A program made the translations under genes and the position numbers. DNA of 38,490 bases, from IMG/VR virus record IMGVR_UViG_3300006919_009379, positions 1 to 38,490 of that record, one strand, 5' to 3'. Under the pieces are notes generated by a model. That model did not search any database, was not told where the DNA came from, and saw only the letters and a list, made by a program, of their open reading frames with translations. Positions 26,186 to 33,861 of this stretch are shown piece after piece (the stretch's first letter is position 1; each line of letters begins with the position of its first letter). This DNA comes from a virus.

Positions 26186-27990
26186 TAGATACTACGTGAT
26201 AAATTTAAATTCTTAATTACATCTGTTTCATTTTTTTCTAATACATCTACAAAAGAGCCTTCAGTGTCTGTTTGTAATATAATATTTTCCGTCGCTTGTA
26301 CATCAAAAGAATCAGGAACAGCTGTAAAAGATATAATTCCATCAACAGGATTAAAGTCTTGTAACTCTACTATACCTTTTTCATAATCAACAGTGCCTGA
26401 ATAAGGTTCTACAGTTATTTTTTCATCATCTATAAAATCAAATAATCTTATGTTACCAAATCCATCATCGTCAAAACCAGATCTTACATCTCTTCCCGTT
26501 CTAAAAAACAAATTAGAAGTTACTACACCGCCATTAGCAGCATTAAAACCTACAGTAGGGTGGTATAATTTATTAGCAAAATTCAACTTATATTTGTCTA
26601 AAGTACCGTTTAAAGCGGTAGTTGTAATTTTTAGTGACACTCTAGTATTAGAGCTTAATATGGAAGTGTCTAAATCTTCAATCTGTTTAGAAAAGTTTGA
26701 TTCAGTAAAATTAGCTAAAAAATCTCCAATGTAAGCATTGTTTAAATTTTTAATTAAAGATATTACTTTAGACTTTATTACATTTCTGTTAGTAACAAGT
26801 TTAGTCTCATCATAAATTACTACGCTTTTTAAAACTAAATTAATTATTTCTGGATCAACAAAACTAGGCCTAATAGTAACAACACTAGATTTATTTAAAA
26901 CTTCTGACAATAATAAGTCTTTAGTAGCATTAGTCAACTTATCTCCAGATTTAGGTTTAATAGCTATAAAGACTTTACCCGGCTGGTTAATTTTTTCACC
27001 ACCATAAACATTAATTGATTGTATATCTGCAAACTTATTAATTAAAAATGTTTTGTAATCGTTTTCAGTTACAGCTCTAAATTGAGATTGAAACCAATGT
27101 GGAGCATTGTCTTTAATAGATTGAATACTTTCTGGTGACTGTCCACCTTGAGAGCTTGAAGGAGTACCAGATATAGTTATATCTGTTCTACCTGGAATAT
27201 TTACACTAAAAGTTCTAGCTCCATTAGCTAAAGTTCCAGAAGACTGAACAAATGTAGCTAATATTATACTACCAATAGATGGTTTGTTTCCTAAAACTCC
27301 ATTACCTAATAAAATTCTATGAGAGCTATCTTTAGTTTCTTCTACAAAGTAAACTCTAGAGTTGTTATTTACAGCAGTTAGACCTTCAGTTTCAGGTGTA
27401 ATTTGAGTATATTTTAACCCGTCGACACTTACGTTAAGTGTCGTAGTATCTATGTTACTTAAATTTAAATCAAATGCAGGAAACTCTTCTAAGGAGTTGT
27501 TGAAAACAAATCTTTGTGTAAATAGTTTACCCTCATACACATCTACATCAATAGTATTATTTGATTGACCTGATGTGAAGCTAACTGTGTAGTCTTGAAT
27601 TGTATAAAAATTAAATTTAGTGCTTCCAGATGAAGACGAGAAGAAAGAACCCGCTGGTATTACATAAAATCCTTCTGAACCTAATCTAGGAACATTTAAT
27701 TTAATTCTAGTTCTAGAGCTTCTTGCTGATCTTGGCATATAATTTAAAGTTTTAGCTAAAGATACAACATTACTTCTTATTAATGAAGTGTCTAAAAAAG
27801 ATTCATTAAGTTGAAAGTTAGCTGTTAAAGCATTGTAATGAGTATTATATGCTAAAATATCCATTAACAGGTTTAAACTAGAACCTGTAAATTCGTAATC
27901 AGCAAACTCTGGTCTTTCTTTAAAATAATTTACTAGATCATCTTTAATAGATTGAAAATCTAAATCGCTTACTACTGGTCTTTGATCCAT
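26185..27990 (-). CDS. gp6: gp6-like baseplate wedge subunit
   Basis: This 601-residue protein matches T4 gp6 (660 residues), a baseplate J-type wedge protein that forms the inner ring. The N-terminus is diagnostic: 'LDFQSIKDDLVNYFKERPEF', 'YEFTGSSLNLLMDILAYNTH', 'NESFLDTSLIRSNVVSLAKT' and 'YMPRSARSSR'. 'APHWFQSQFRAVTENDYKTF' (about 290-310) is the conserved core block of baseplate J proteins. No Asp-Ser-(Asp/Glu) tripeptide is present, unlike gp7 and gp8. It starts at the stop of gp25 (TAATG). Confidence 0.92.
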   Translation of the reverse strand: MDQRPVVSDLDFQSIKDDLVNYFKERPEFADYEFTGSSLNLLMDILAYNTHYNALTANFQLNESFLDTSLIRSNVVSLAKTLNYMPRSARSSRTRIKLNVPRLGSEGFYVIPAGSFFSSSSGSTKFNFYTIQDYTVSFTSGQSNNTIDVDVYEGKLFTQRFVFNNSLEEFPAFDLNLSNIDTTTLNVSVDGLKYTQITPETEGLTAVNNNSRVYFVEETKDSSHRILLGNGVLGNKPSIGSIILATFVQSSGTLANGARTFSVNIPGRTDITISGTPSSSQGGQSPESIQSIKDNAPHWFQSQFRAVTENDYKTFLINKFADIQSINVYGGEKINQPGKVFIAIKPKSGDKLTNATKDLLLSEVLNKSSVVTIRPSFVDPEIINLVLKSVVIYDETKLVTNRNVIKSKVISLIKNLNNAYIGDFLANFTESNFSKQIEDLDTSILSSNTRVSLKITTTALNGTLDKYKLNFANKLYHPTVGFNAANGGVVTSNLFFRTGRDVRSGFDDDGFGNIRLFDFIDDEKITVEPYSGTVDYEKGIVELQDFNPVDGIISFTAVPDSFDVQATENIILQTDTEGSFVDVLEKNETDVIKNLNLSRSI

Positions 27991-28397
27991 TATCTAAGCC
28001 TTTTAAGTACTGTTTCAAATGTATTAACTGTTTTGTTATTTTTTAAATTGTAAATTATTGAAATATTGTAAGCGTTACTGTCTGATAAATCACTTACTTT
28101 AATTTCTATCAAATTTATTCTTGGTTCATAATTAGTCAAAACATCATTAATAACTGTTTTAATATCATTGACAACAACTGGGGATGATAATTCAAATAGT
28201 AAGCCTCTAATATTACACCCTAATGTAGGTTGAAAAGGTCTTTCGAAAAAATTAGTATTAATTAATGTTTTAATACTTTGTTGAATTGAATTTACATCAC
28301 TTTTAGTGCCTAAATCTCCTGTTATAGGGTTTACACTAAAAGACAAATCAAAGTCTTTAAAAATATTGCTTTTTTCATATGTTTGTTGTAGTGCCAT
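27990..28397 (-). CDS. gp25: gp25-like baseplate wedge protein
   Basis: This 135-residue protein matches T4 gp25 (132 residues), which ties the baseplate wedge to the sheath. 'NPITGDLGTKSDVNSIQQSI' (24-42), 'ERPFQPTLG' (52-60), 'LLFE' and the core 'YEPRINLIEI' with EPR at 91-93 are the family's hallmarks. No lysozyme activity is expected despite older annotations of this family. It is the first gene of a leftward run gp25-gp6-gp7-gp8. AATAAATA lies directly upstream, and no Shine-Dalgarno is seen next to the ATG. Confidence 0.93.
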   Translation of the reverse strand: MALQQTYEKSNIFKDFDLSFSVNPITGDLGTKSDVNSIQQSIKTLINTNFFERPFQPTLGCNIRGLLFELSSPVVVNDIKTVINDVLTNYEPRINLIEIKVSDLSDSNAYNISIIYNLKNNKTVNTFETVLKRLR

Positions 28398-28401
28398 GTT
28401 T

Positions 28402-28409
28402 TATTTATT
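28402..28409 (-). promoter_or_regulatory. Late promoter-like AATAAATA for gp25
   Basis: Leftward AATAAATA ends four bases before the gp25 ATG at 28397. T4 geometry would place the transcript start at about 28396, on the ATG itself. It lies back to back with the rightward GATAAATA at 28413-28420 in a 52-base divergent gap, which supports a real promoter role. Confidence 0.45.
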
Positions 28410-28412
28410 CTA

Positions 28413-28420
28413 GATAAATA
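28413..28420 (+). promoter_or_regulatory. Late promoter-like GATAAATA for the adhesin pair
   Basis: Rightward GATAAATA in the divergent gap. Predicted start is near 28426, leaving a leader of about 24 bases with AGGT just before the ATG at 28450. It matches the NATAAATA form known from T4-like cyanophages. Confidence 0.5.
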
Positions 28421-28449
28421 AGTATATGATAGATAACCTGTAGGTAAAC

Positions 28450-30426
28450 ATGTCCGGAAGAAAAAACCACGGAAACAATTCAAAACGTTTTGACGTTAAT
28501 TCTTTTTACGCTTACATTAAAAAAGCTCATATTGAAGAGCTTTTAGACGCAAGTGGTAACACTCCTTATGATTCTGATTCTATAGATAAAAGTGTATGGG
28601 AATATGCTGCTTATCTATACAAAGATATTCAAAACTATGGTGGTCTGTTATCTTATTTCGATTCCGAAACATTTAGAGCTGATAGTGACGGCTCAGGTAA
28701 TAGTACTTGGACACCAATTACAAAAACAGATGCAGTAACTCAAGTTTATAAACCTTTAAGAAGATGGTTGTATTCTCTTGATTCAGAAGAAGGTATTAAT
28801 AATACTATGGATCTCATTACTGGAGGGTTCAATAGGCGTTATTATACTTTACCTTTATCTGATTCAGAAGGTACTTTAAGACATGTTAACGTCTATACAT
28901 TTCTTAAATCACATTTTGATAGATGGTTACAATTTGATCCGTATGAAAGACGTAAATTATCTTCTAGACTAATTGATAATTTAGAAGAAGATTCAGATCA
29001 AAGATATCTTTATGCTAATCAAATAATGATTGCTATGGAAGAAGATTCTGATCTTCAGCGTAGATTAGTTGAGCTTGTAAGTAATGTATTACAAACAGAT
29101 TCTGAAGTTAGAAATGAAATTTTAAGAACAACTATTACTGCTCTTCAAAACGATTCAGATAGAGCTAGAGAATTAGTAGAAATTATTAGCGCTGTATTAG
29201 AAACAGATTCAGAAATTAGAAATGAGTTTACAGATCATTTCTTAGTTTCATTGAGAGAGGATTCTGATCAACAAGTAGAACTAGGTTACATTTTATCTAG
29301 TCATGATTTTACAGAACTTAATACTGAAGTTTTATACGCTAGACAAGTACTACCTATGGATAGTGATGATACCGGAAACATAGGTGACTCAGAACAAAGA
29401 TGGGCTTTTGGTAACTTTACTACAGCTAGAACCGACACTTTAAAAGTAAGAAACTTAGATAAAGATAGAATAGTATATGTTAGTGATTCAGAAGGTACTT
29501 TAGCTACTCATTCAGGTTTACAATGGCAAAACGATTCAGAGTTAGTTACAACTAGATTTAGAACCACTGTTGATACAACACTAGCTTCAACAAGAGTTAC
29601 TGATCTTAATCCTACAGGCGTAGTATTTGTATCTAACGATTCTGAAAATCGTTTAATGACTAGTAATAAGCTTACTTTCTCAGATGATACTTTGTATTAT
29701 GATGGAAGAGCTATACTTCCTATCGACTCTGATTTACTTTACAGCCTATTAGTAGAAAATATTGATTCAGAGTTTAGACAATTTGTTGGATTAGATTCTG
29801 AAGCTGTTGAAAAAATTATTGGTGAATCAACCGTACTTTCTAGAATAGCGGTACCTGTAGGTGATAGAGGTAACATTTATTACATTGATTCTGATAATAC
29901 TAATAAATTAGTTAACGATCCTTTAATTAAAGTAGGTACTGATAGAGAAAATTATTATGTTTCTTCTGACGAATTAAATGAAGCATTATCTAGACACAGT
30001 GAGCATGAAAAAGGTGATATAATCTGGGATCTAGATTTACAAAACCCAGATATAGGTGGCGCGGCTTATGTGCATGATTCAGATGGAGCAGGAAACAAAT
30101 CTTGGACGATAGATAATGATATTACAATAAATGGTGGTATTAACCCGGGTAGAATCGTACACAATCCAAACACAAAGAAAACATTTTATAATGATGGAAG
30201 TAATAAAATCCATGAAATAGGAACTGCTAGATACTTCTCTGATGTTATTGTAATGCAACCTCTTACTAGTAGTCCTGATTCTGATACTCTTGGAAAAGAA
30301 GGTTTACGTCCAGGTACTATTGCAGTAGCTGATGGTACAAATTGGGATCCTGGTTCTATTGGAGGAGCTACTCCTTATCCAGTTTTCTGGGATGGTGGAC
30401 AATGGCTATACTTCTCAATGTTCTAA
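28450..30426 (+). CDS. Adhesin or tail fibre-like protein A with 18-residue DSD repeats
   Basis: This 658-residue protein and its downstream neighbour are paralogues. They share an N-terminal region ('KRFDVNSFYAYIKKAHIEELLD', 'NRRYYTLPLSDSEGTLRHVNVY'), a helical repeat region and a C-terminal domain ('GLRPGTIAVADGTNWDPGS', ending in 'YPVFWDGGQWLYFSMF'). Residues about 181-273 contain six Asp-Ser-(Asp/Glu) tripeptides exactly 18 residues apart. In all there are 22 such tripeptides, 20 with TCN and 2 with AGT serine codons. The ending resembles the terminal domains of phage fibres. It lies on the strand opposite to the baseplate genes with its own late promoter. A host-binding role is inferred. 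Confidence 0.6.
   Translation: MSGRKNHGNNSKRFDVNSFYAYIKKAHIEELLDASGNTPYDSDSIDKSVWEYAAYLYKDIQNYGGLLSYFDSETFRADSDGSGNSTWTPITKTDAVTQVYKPLRRWLYSLDSEEGINNTMDLITGGFNRRYYTLPLSDSEGTLRHVNVYTFLKSHFDRWLQFDPYERRKLSSRLIDNLEEDSDQRYLYANQIMIAMEEDSDLQRRLVELVSNVLQTDSEVRNEILRTTITALQNDSDRARELVEIISAVLETDSEIRNEFTDHFLVSLREDSDQQVELGYILSSHDFTELNTEVLYARQVLPMDSDDTGNIGDSEQRWAFGNFTTARTDTLKVRNLDKDRIVYVSDSEGTLATHSGLQWQNDSELVTTRFRTTVDTTLASTRVTDLNPTGVVFVSNDSENRLMTSNKLTFSDDTLYYDGRAILPIDSDLLYSLLVENIDSEFRQFVGLDSEAVEKIIGESTVLSRIAVPVGDRGNIYYIDSDNTNKLVNDPLIKVGTDRENYYVSSDELNEALSRHSEHEKGDIIWDLDLQNPDIGGAAYVHDSDGAGNKSWTIDNDITINGGINPGRIVHNPNTKKTFYNDGSNKIHEIGTARYFSDVIVMQPLTSSPDSDTLGKEGLRPGTIAVADGTNWDPGSIGGATPYPVFWDGGQWLYFSMF
28990..29268 (+). 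repeat. 18-residue (54-base) tandem repeat in adhesin A
   Basis: Asp-Ser-(Asp/Glu) codons begin at 28990, 29044, 29098, 29152, 29206 and 29260, a spacing of exactly 54 bases. Between them lie amphipathic helices with Arg near the start and Leu or Ile near the end. Eighteen residues equal five alpha-helical turns, or one short helix plus a turn. Confidence 0.85.
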
Positions 30427-30435
30427 GAGGTTATT

Positions 30436-33400
30436 ATGCCAGGTAAATTTCATTATAGAAATCAAGCACAACGATTCGATCTTTATTCTTTCTATTCTTT
30501 AATAACAAAGTGTAAAATTGTAGAACTATTAGATAAAGATGGACATTCGCCATTTGATTCTGATACGATGAATGACAGTGTGTTTGATTATGCTGTGCAA
30601 ATTTATAAAGATATATTAGATAATGGAATTGTTTCTTATTTTGATTCTGACTCTTTTAGACACGACTCAGATGGTGATGGATCTAATAGTTGGAACGGAA
30701 TAACTAGAAATGTGGCTACAGCAAGAGTGTATGAACCACTAAGAAAATGGTTATACTCTCAATCAGATAATGGTGGTATAGATAATACTGATGATGAAAT
30801 AACTCCCGGGTTTAATAGACGTTATTATTCTTTACCTGTATCTGATTCTGAAGGCACAATAAGACATGTTAATGTTTATTCATTCTTGAAATCACATTTT
30901 GATAGATGGATAAGATATGATAGCTTTGAAAGATATAAACTAACCACTAATATTTTAACAGCGTTACAACAAGATTCAGATATTAATAATCTATTCGCAG
31001 ATAAGTTTTTAAAAGCTTGTGAAGAAGATTCTGATCTATCTAGAAGAGCTGTTGAAATGTATAGTAACAGACTTCAATCTGATTCTGATATTAGACAAGA
31101 AATAGTTACTACAGCTATTGAAGCTTTATCTGGATTAACACCAGGCGGTGATTCAGATAGAGCAAGAGAATTAGCTGAAGTTGTTAGTGCAGTATTAGAA
31201 ACAGATTCAGAAATAAGAAACGAATTTGGCGATTATCATATCACTTCACTTAAAGAAGATTCAGATCAACAAGTTGAATTAGGTTCAATTATAAGTAATA
31301 TTGATTTGGTCGCTCTTAATTCACCTATAGTTAAGACTAGACAATTGTTACCTATGAATGGTGACGACACAGGTAACATAGGCGATTCAGAACAAAAATG
31401 GTCTTTAATTAATCTTACAGGGCTAGAAACAGACTCTACTAAAATTGATAATGCTAGAAAAACTAGTTTAATTTACATAAACGATTCCGAAGGTATTATG
31501 TATTATTCTACCTTCACATCTTTTACAGATGATTCAGAATTAGTAATTAGTAGATTCAAAGCAACTACAGATAGCAAGTTTCCTACATTAAGAGTCAAAG
31601 ATTTAGAATCACAAGGTATTGTACATGTATCTAATGATTCAGAACAAACTGAAATAGATAGACTAATAACTACAGATAGATTTAAGTTTAATGATTCAGA
31701 TGGTATTATCTACAGAGGTAGAAAATTAATAGCTATTGACTCTGATGTATTTTTTAACCTACTGTTAGAAAATGAAACATGGTATACATTAGACTCTGAT
31801 GGAGTAAGAAGTACAATTCTTGAAACTCCAATTAAGTCTGAATATTCTTGGTTTATAGGACAACGTGGTGATGTATATGTTATTGGAGAAGATCCACCTG
31901 ATTCTGATTTTACAACAATATATGATTCTGAATTAGATAGCTATTTTGCTGATGCACATGGAACAAATCTTAACTGGACTTCAAGGGATGCTACATACGG
32001 AAACATGATAGACATGTGGTCTAACCCTGGAACAAATGATTTTAGAGAAGCTAATACTACAAAGCCTGGCGGTTTTACTGGTGCTACTGAAATTAGATTT
32101 AACATAAATGGTTATGGGTATCACGGATTTTTAATGTTACCAACTAATGCTAATTTAGAAGCAAGTAATTCTTATGCAAATTCAATGCCTGGAAGTCCTG
32201 CTTATATTTGGACTAAAACGGAACCTGGATCTGGTGGTTTTTACTGTTATTTTGCTAACGGAGCTGGTGCTACATCTGGTGCGGTTTATATTCAAGGATA
32301 TTGGGAAGGTACAGGTGGTGCTACTTTTACAGTTCCTGGTGTAACAGCTGGCTATTATGGTGCTACTTATTATGTTAGATTTGTAATAGGTAGAGATGCA
32401 GACGGAGCTATATGGGTTCAAACTATAGGTGATGGAAGCACTAATACAACTGCAGTATCCTCTAAATATTATATGGATTCTTCTAACAATCTTACAGCAA
32501 CAAAATCAGCTACAGTTAGAAAAATGAATCCTGACATAGGTGTTCAATATGCTTACGGAAACTATGATGGTGGTCCACCTGAAAAGATGACTGATATAAT
32601 AGTTAGAGATACGAACACAATTATTAATAAAGCTAACACTTTACTTACAAGAAAAATAGTCTTTACAAGTGACAAAGTTGTAGACACACAAGCAGAATTG
32701 TCTAGAGCTTTAGGTGATGTGGTTACAAAAGACCAAATTTTTAATACATGGTACAGATTCTCTCATGATTATAATTCTGGTGGATCTGTTTTTAACTATC
32801 CCGCTGTATCTTCAGAATTAAACGGTTGGGCTTATAACAGCTCTAATGATGTAATTTATACTACAATTAACTCTGTAGCGTTTTCTGGTTTTGTTTCTTC
32901 TGATGCTTATGATGATTTTACTTTCAACTCAGTAGTAAGAGCTCACTATTCGTTAGCTAGTCCTACGTTTAATGATGATGACGCTGTTGTTACTATTATT
33001 GGTTTTGTTACTGAGGGTATATTTGGTCAACCTGGTTATAGAGAACATACATTATCAGTTATAAGAACAGCTGGTGGTTTTCCAATGACTGATCAAGGTT
33101 TCGGAAACGTTACATGGGGATTAGTTTATAACTATTCACAAGACGATGTAAGATTATTAGTTGACGGTACAAGTCTAGGTTCTGCTTCAACTAATATTAC
33201 GATTGGCGGTAACGCATGGGTTAATTATCCTAACGGCACTAAAGTCTTTATTAGACGTAAAGGTGATCAAATAACATGTTATTGTTCTACTATGAACGAT
33301 GCAACACACACATTAGATTCTGATACGGAAATAACTTGGGACTTAGCTTCAGATTCTGATACGTTAAAGTTTAGAGGACCTGTTAGATATGGTTATGGTG

Positions 33401-33861
33401 CACATAGCCAAAACGGATCTTATTGGTCTGATATCTTCTTTGCACCTGACGAAGGTTCTTATTTACATTATGTTAATGAAGGTAATATATCTAGTATTGG
33501 AGGTAATGTATATCAATATGATCCTGATACTGTTGCATGGGTTATGGATAGTGATCTTACTGTAGATAATACTGCTGGTGAAAGAATGTTACATAACGCT
33601 AACACCCACAAAACATTTTATAACGATCCTATCTCTGATACTACTTTCCAGATAATGACAGCTAGAAAGTTTACGGACGTATTTAATTTACCACCTTTAT
33701 CATCTTCACCGGATTCAGACACTTTAGGTAGAATGGGACTAAGACCTGGTACATTTGCTATGGCGGATGGTACTAGCTGGGATCCAGGTTCGTTATCTGG
33801 TACTACACCATATCCTGTATTTTATGATGGAACTGCTTGGCGTTACTTTAGTTTATTCTAA
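30436..33861 (+). CDS. Adhesin or tail fibre-like protein B with inserted beta domains
   Basis: This 1141-residue paralogue of the preceding protein has the same N-terminal and C-terminal parts but carries about 480 extra residues (roughly 510-1010). The extra part appears to hold two beta-sandwich-like domains, rich in Gly, Tyr and Trp ('FNINGYGYHGFLML', 'YYVRFVIGRDADGAIWVQTI'; then 'FIRRKGDQITCYCST'), like carbohydrate-binding jelly rolls of phage adhesins. Twenty-three Asp-Ser-(Asp/Glu) tripeptides occur, mainly outside the insert. GAGGT lies just before the ATG. Its TAA (33859-33861) overlaps the TAG of the convergent lysozyme gene. It is likely a receptor-binding protein; the inserted domains would set specificity. 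Confidence 0.6.
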   Translation: MPGKFHYRNQAQRFDLYSFYSLITKCKIVELLDKDGHSPFDSDTMNDSVFDYAVQIYKDILDNGIVSYFDSDSFRHDSDGDGSNSWNGITRNVATARVYEPLRKWLYSQSDNGGIDNTDDEITPGFNRRYYSLPVSDSEGTIRHVNVYSFLKSHFDRWIRYDSFERYKLTTNILTALQQDSDINNLFADKFLKACEEDSDLSRRAVEMYSNRLQSDSDIRQEIVTTAIEALSGLTPGGDSDRARELAEVVSAVLETDSEIRNEFGDYHITSLKEDSDQQVELGSIISNIDLVALNSPIVKTRQLLPMNGDDTGNIGDSEQKWSLINLTGLETDSTKIDNARKTSLIYINDSEGIMYYSTFTSFTDDSELVISRFKATTDSKFPTLRVKDLESQGIVHVSNDSEQTEIDRLITTDRFKFNDSDGIIYRGRKLIAIDSDVFFNLLLENETWYTLDSDGVRSTILETPIKSEYSWFIGQRGDVYVIGEDPPDSDFTTIYDSELDSYFADAHGTNLNWTSRDATYGNMIDMWSNPGTNDFREANTTKPGGFTGATEIRFNINGYGYHGFLMLPTNANLEASNSYANSMPGSPAYIWTKTEPGSGGFYCYFANGAGATSGAVYIQGYWEGTGGATFTVPGVTAGYYGATYYVRFVIGRDADGAIWVQTIGDGSTNTTAVSSKYYMDSSNNLTATKSATVRKMNPDIGVQYAYGNYDGGPPEKMTDIIVRDTNTIINKANTLLTRKIVFTSDKVVDTQAELSRALGDVVTKDQIFNTWYRFSHDYNSGGSVFNYPAVSSELNGWAYNSSNDVIYTTINSVAFSGFVSSDAYDDFTFNSVVRAHYSLASPTFNDDDAVVTIIGFVTEGIFGQPGYREHTLSVIRTAGGFPMTDQGFGNVTWGLVYNYSQDDVRLLVDGTSLGSASTNITIGGNAWVNYPNGTKVFIRRKGDQITCYCSTMNDATHTLDSDTEITWDLASDSDTLKFRGPVRYGYGAHSQNGSYWSDIFFAPDEGSYLHYVNEGNISSIGGNVYQYDPDTVAWVMDSDLTVDNTAGERMLHNANTHKTFYNDPISDTTFQIMTARKFTDVFNLPPLSSSPDSDTLGRMGLRPGTFAMADGTSWDPGSLSGTTPYPVFYDGTAWRYFSLF
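30973..31266 (+). repeat. 18-residue tandem repeat in adhesin B with one 5-residue insertion
   Basis: Asp-Ser-(Asp/Glu) codons begin at 30973, 31027, 31081, 31150, 31204 and 31258. Spacing is 54 bases except for one step of 69, where five extra residues ('GLTPG' region) are inserted. The order of units matches adhesin A. Confidence 0.85.

Noticed and set aside
28450-33861. The frequent GATTCTGAT and GATTCAGAT strings as a dispersed DNA repeat or recombination signal
   Set aside because: The strings are consistently in the reading frame for Asp-Ser-(Asp/Glu), and many equivalent sites use AGT or AGC for Ser, which breaks the DNA string while keeping the peptide.
21384-33861. Enrichment of GANTC, the methylation site of CcrM in Alphaproteobacteria, through GATTC and GACTC
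   Set aside because: GANTC explains neither the Asp/Glu preference at the third residue nor the AGY-coded copies, so it is a by-product of the peptide; no methyltransferase of that type is seen here.
28450-33861. Adhesin pair as a transposon or prophage insertion
   Set aside because: No transposase, terminal inverted repeats or target duplications are visible, and junctions fit the compact late-promoter style of the phage.
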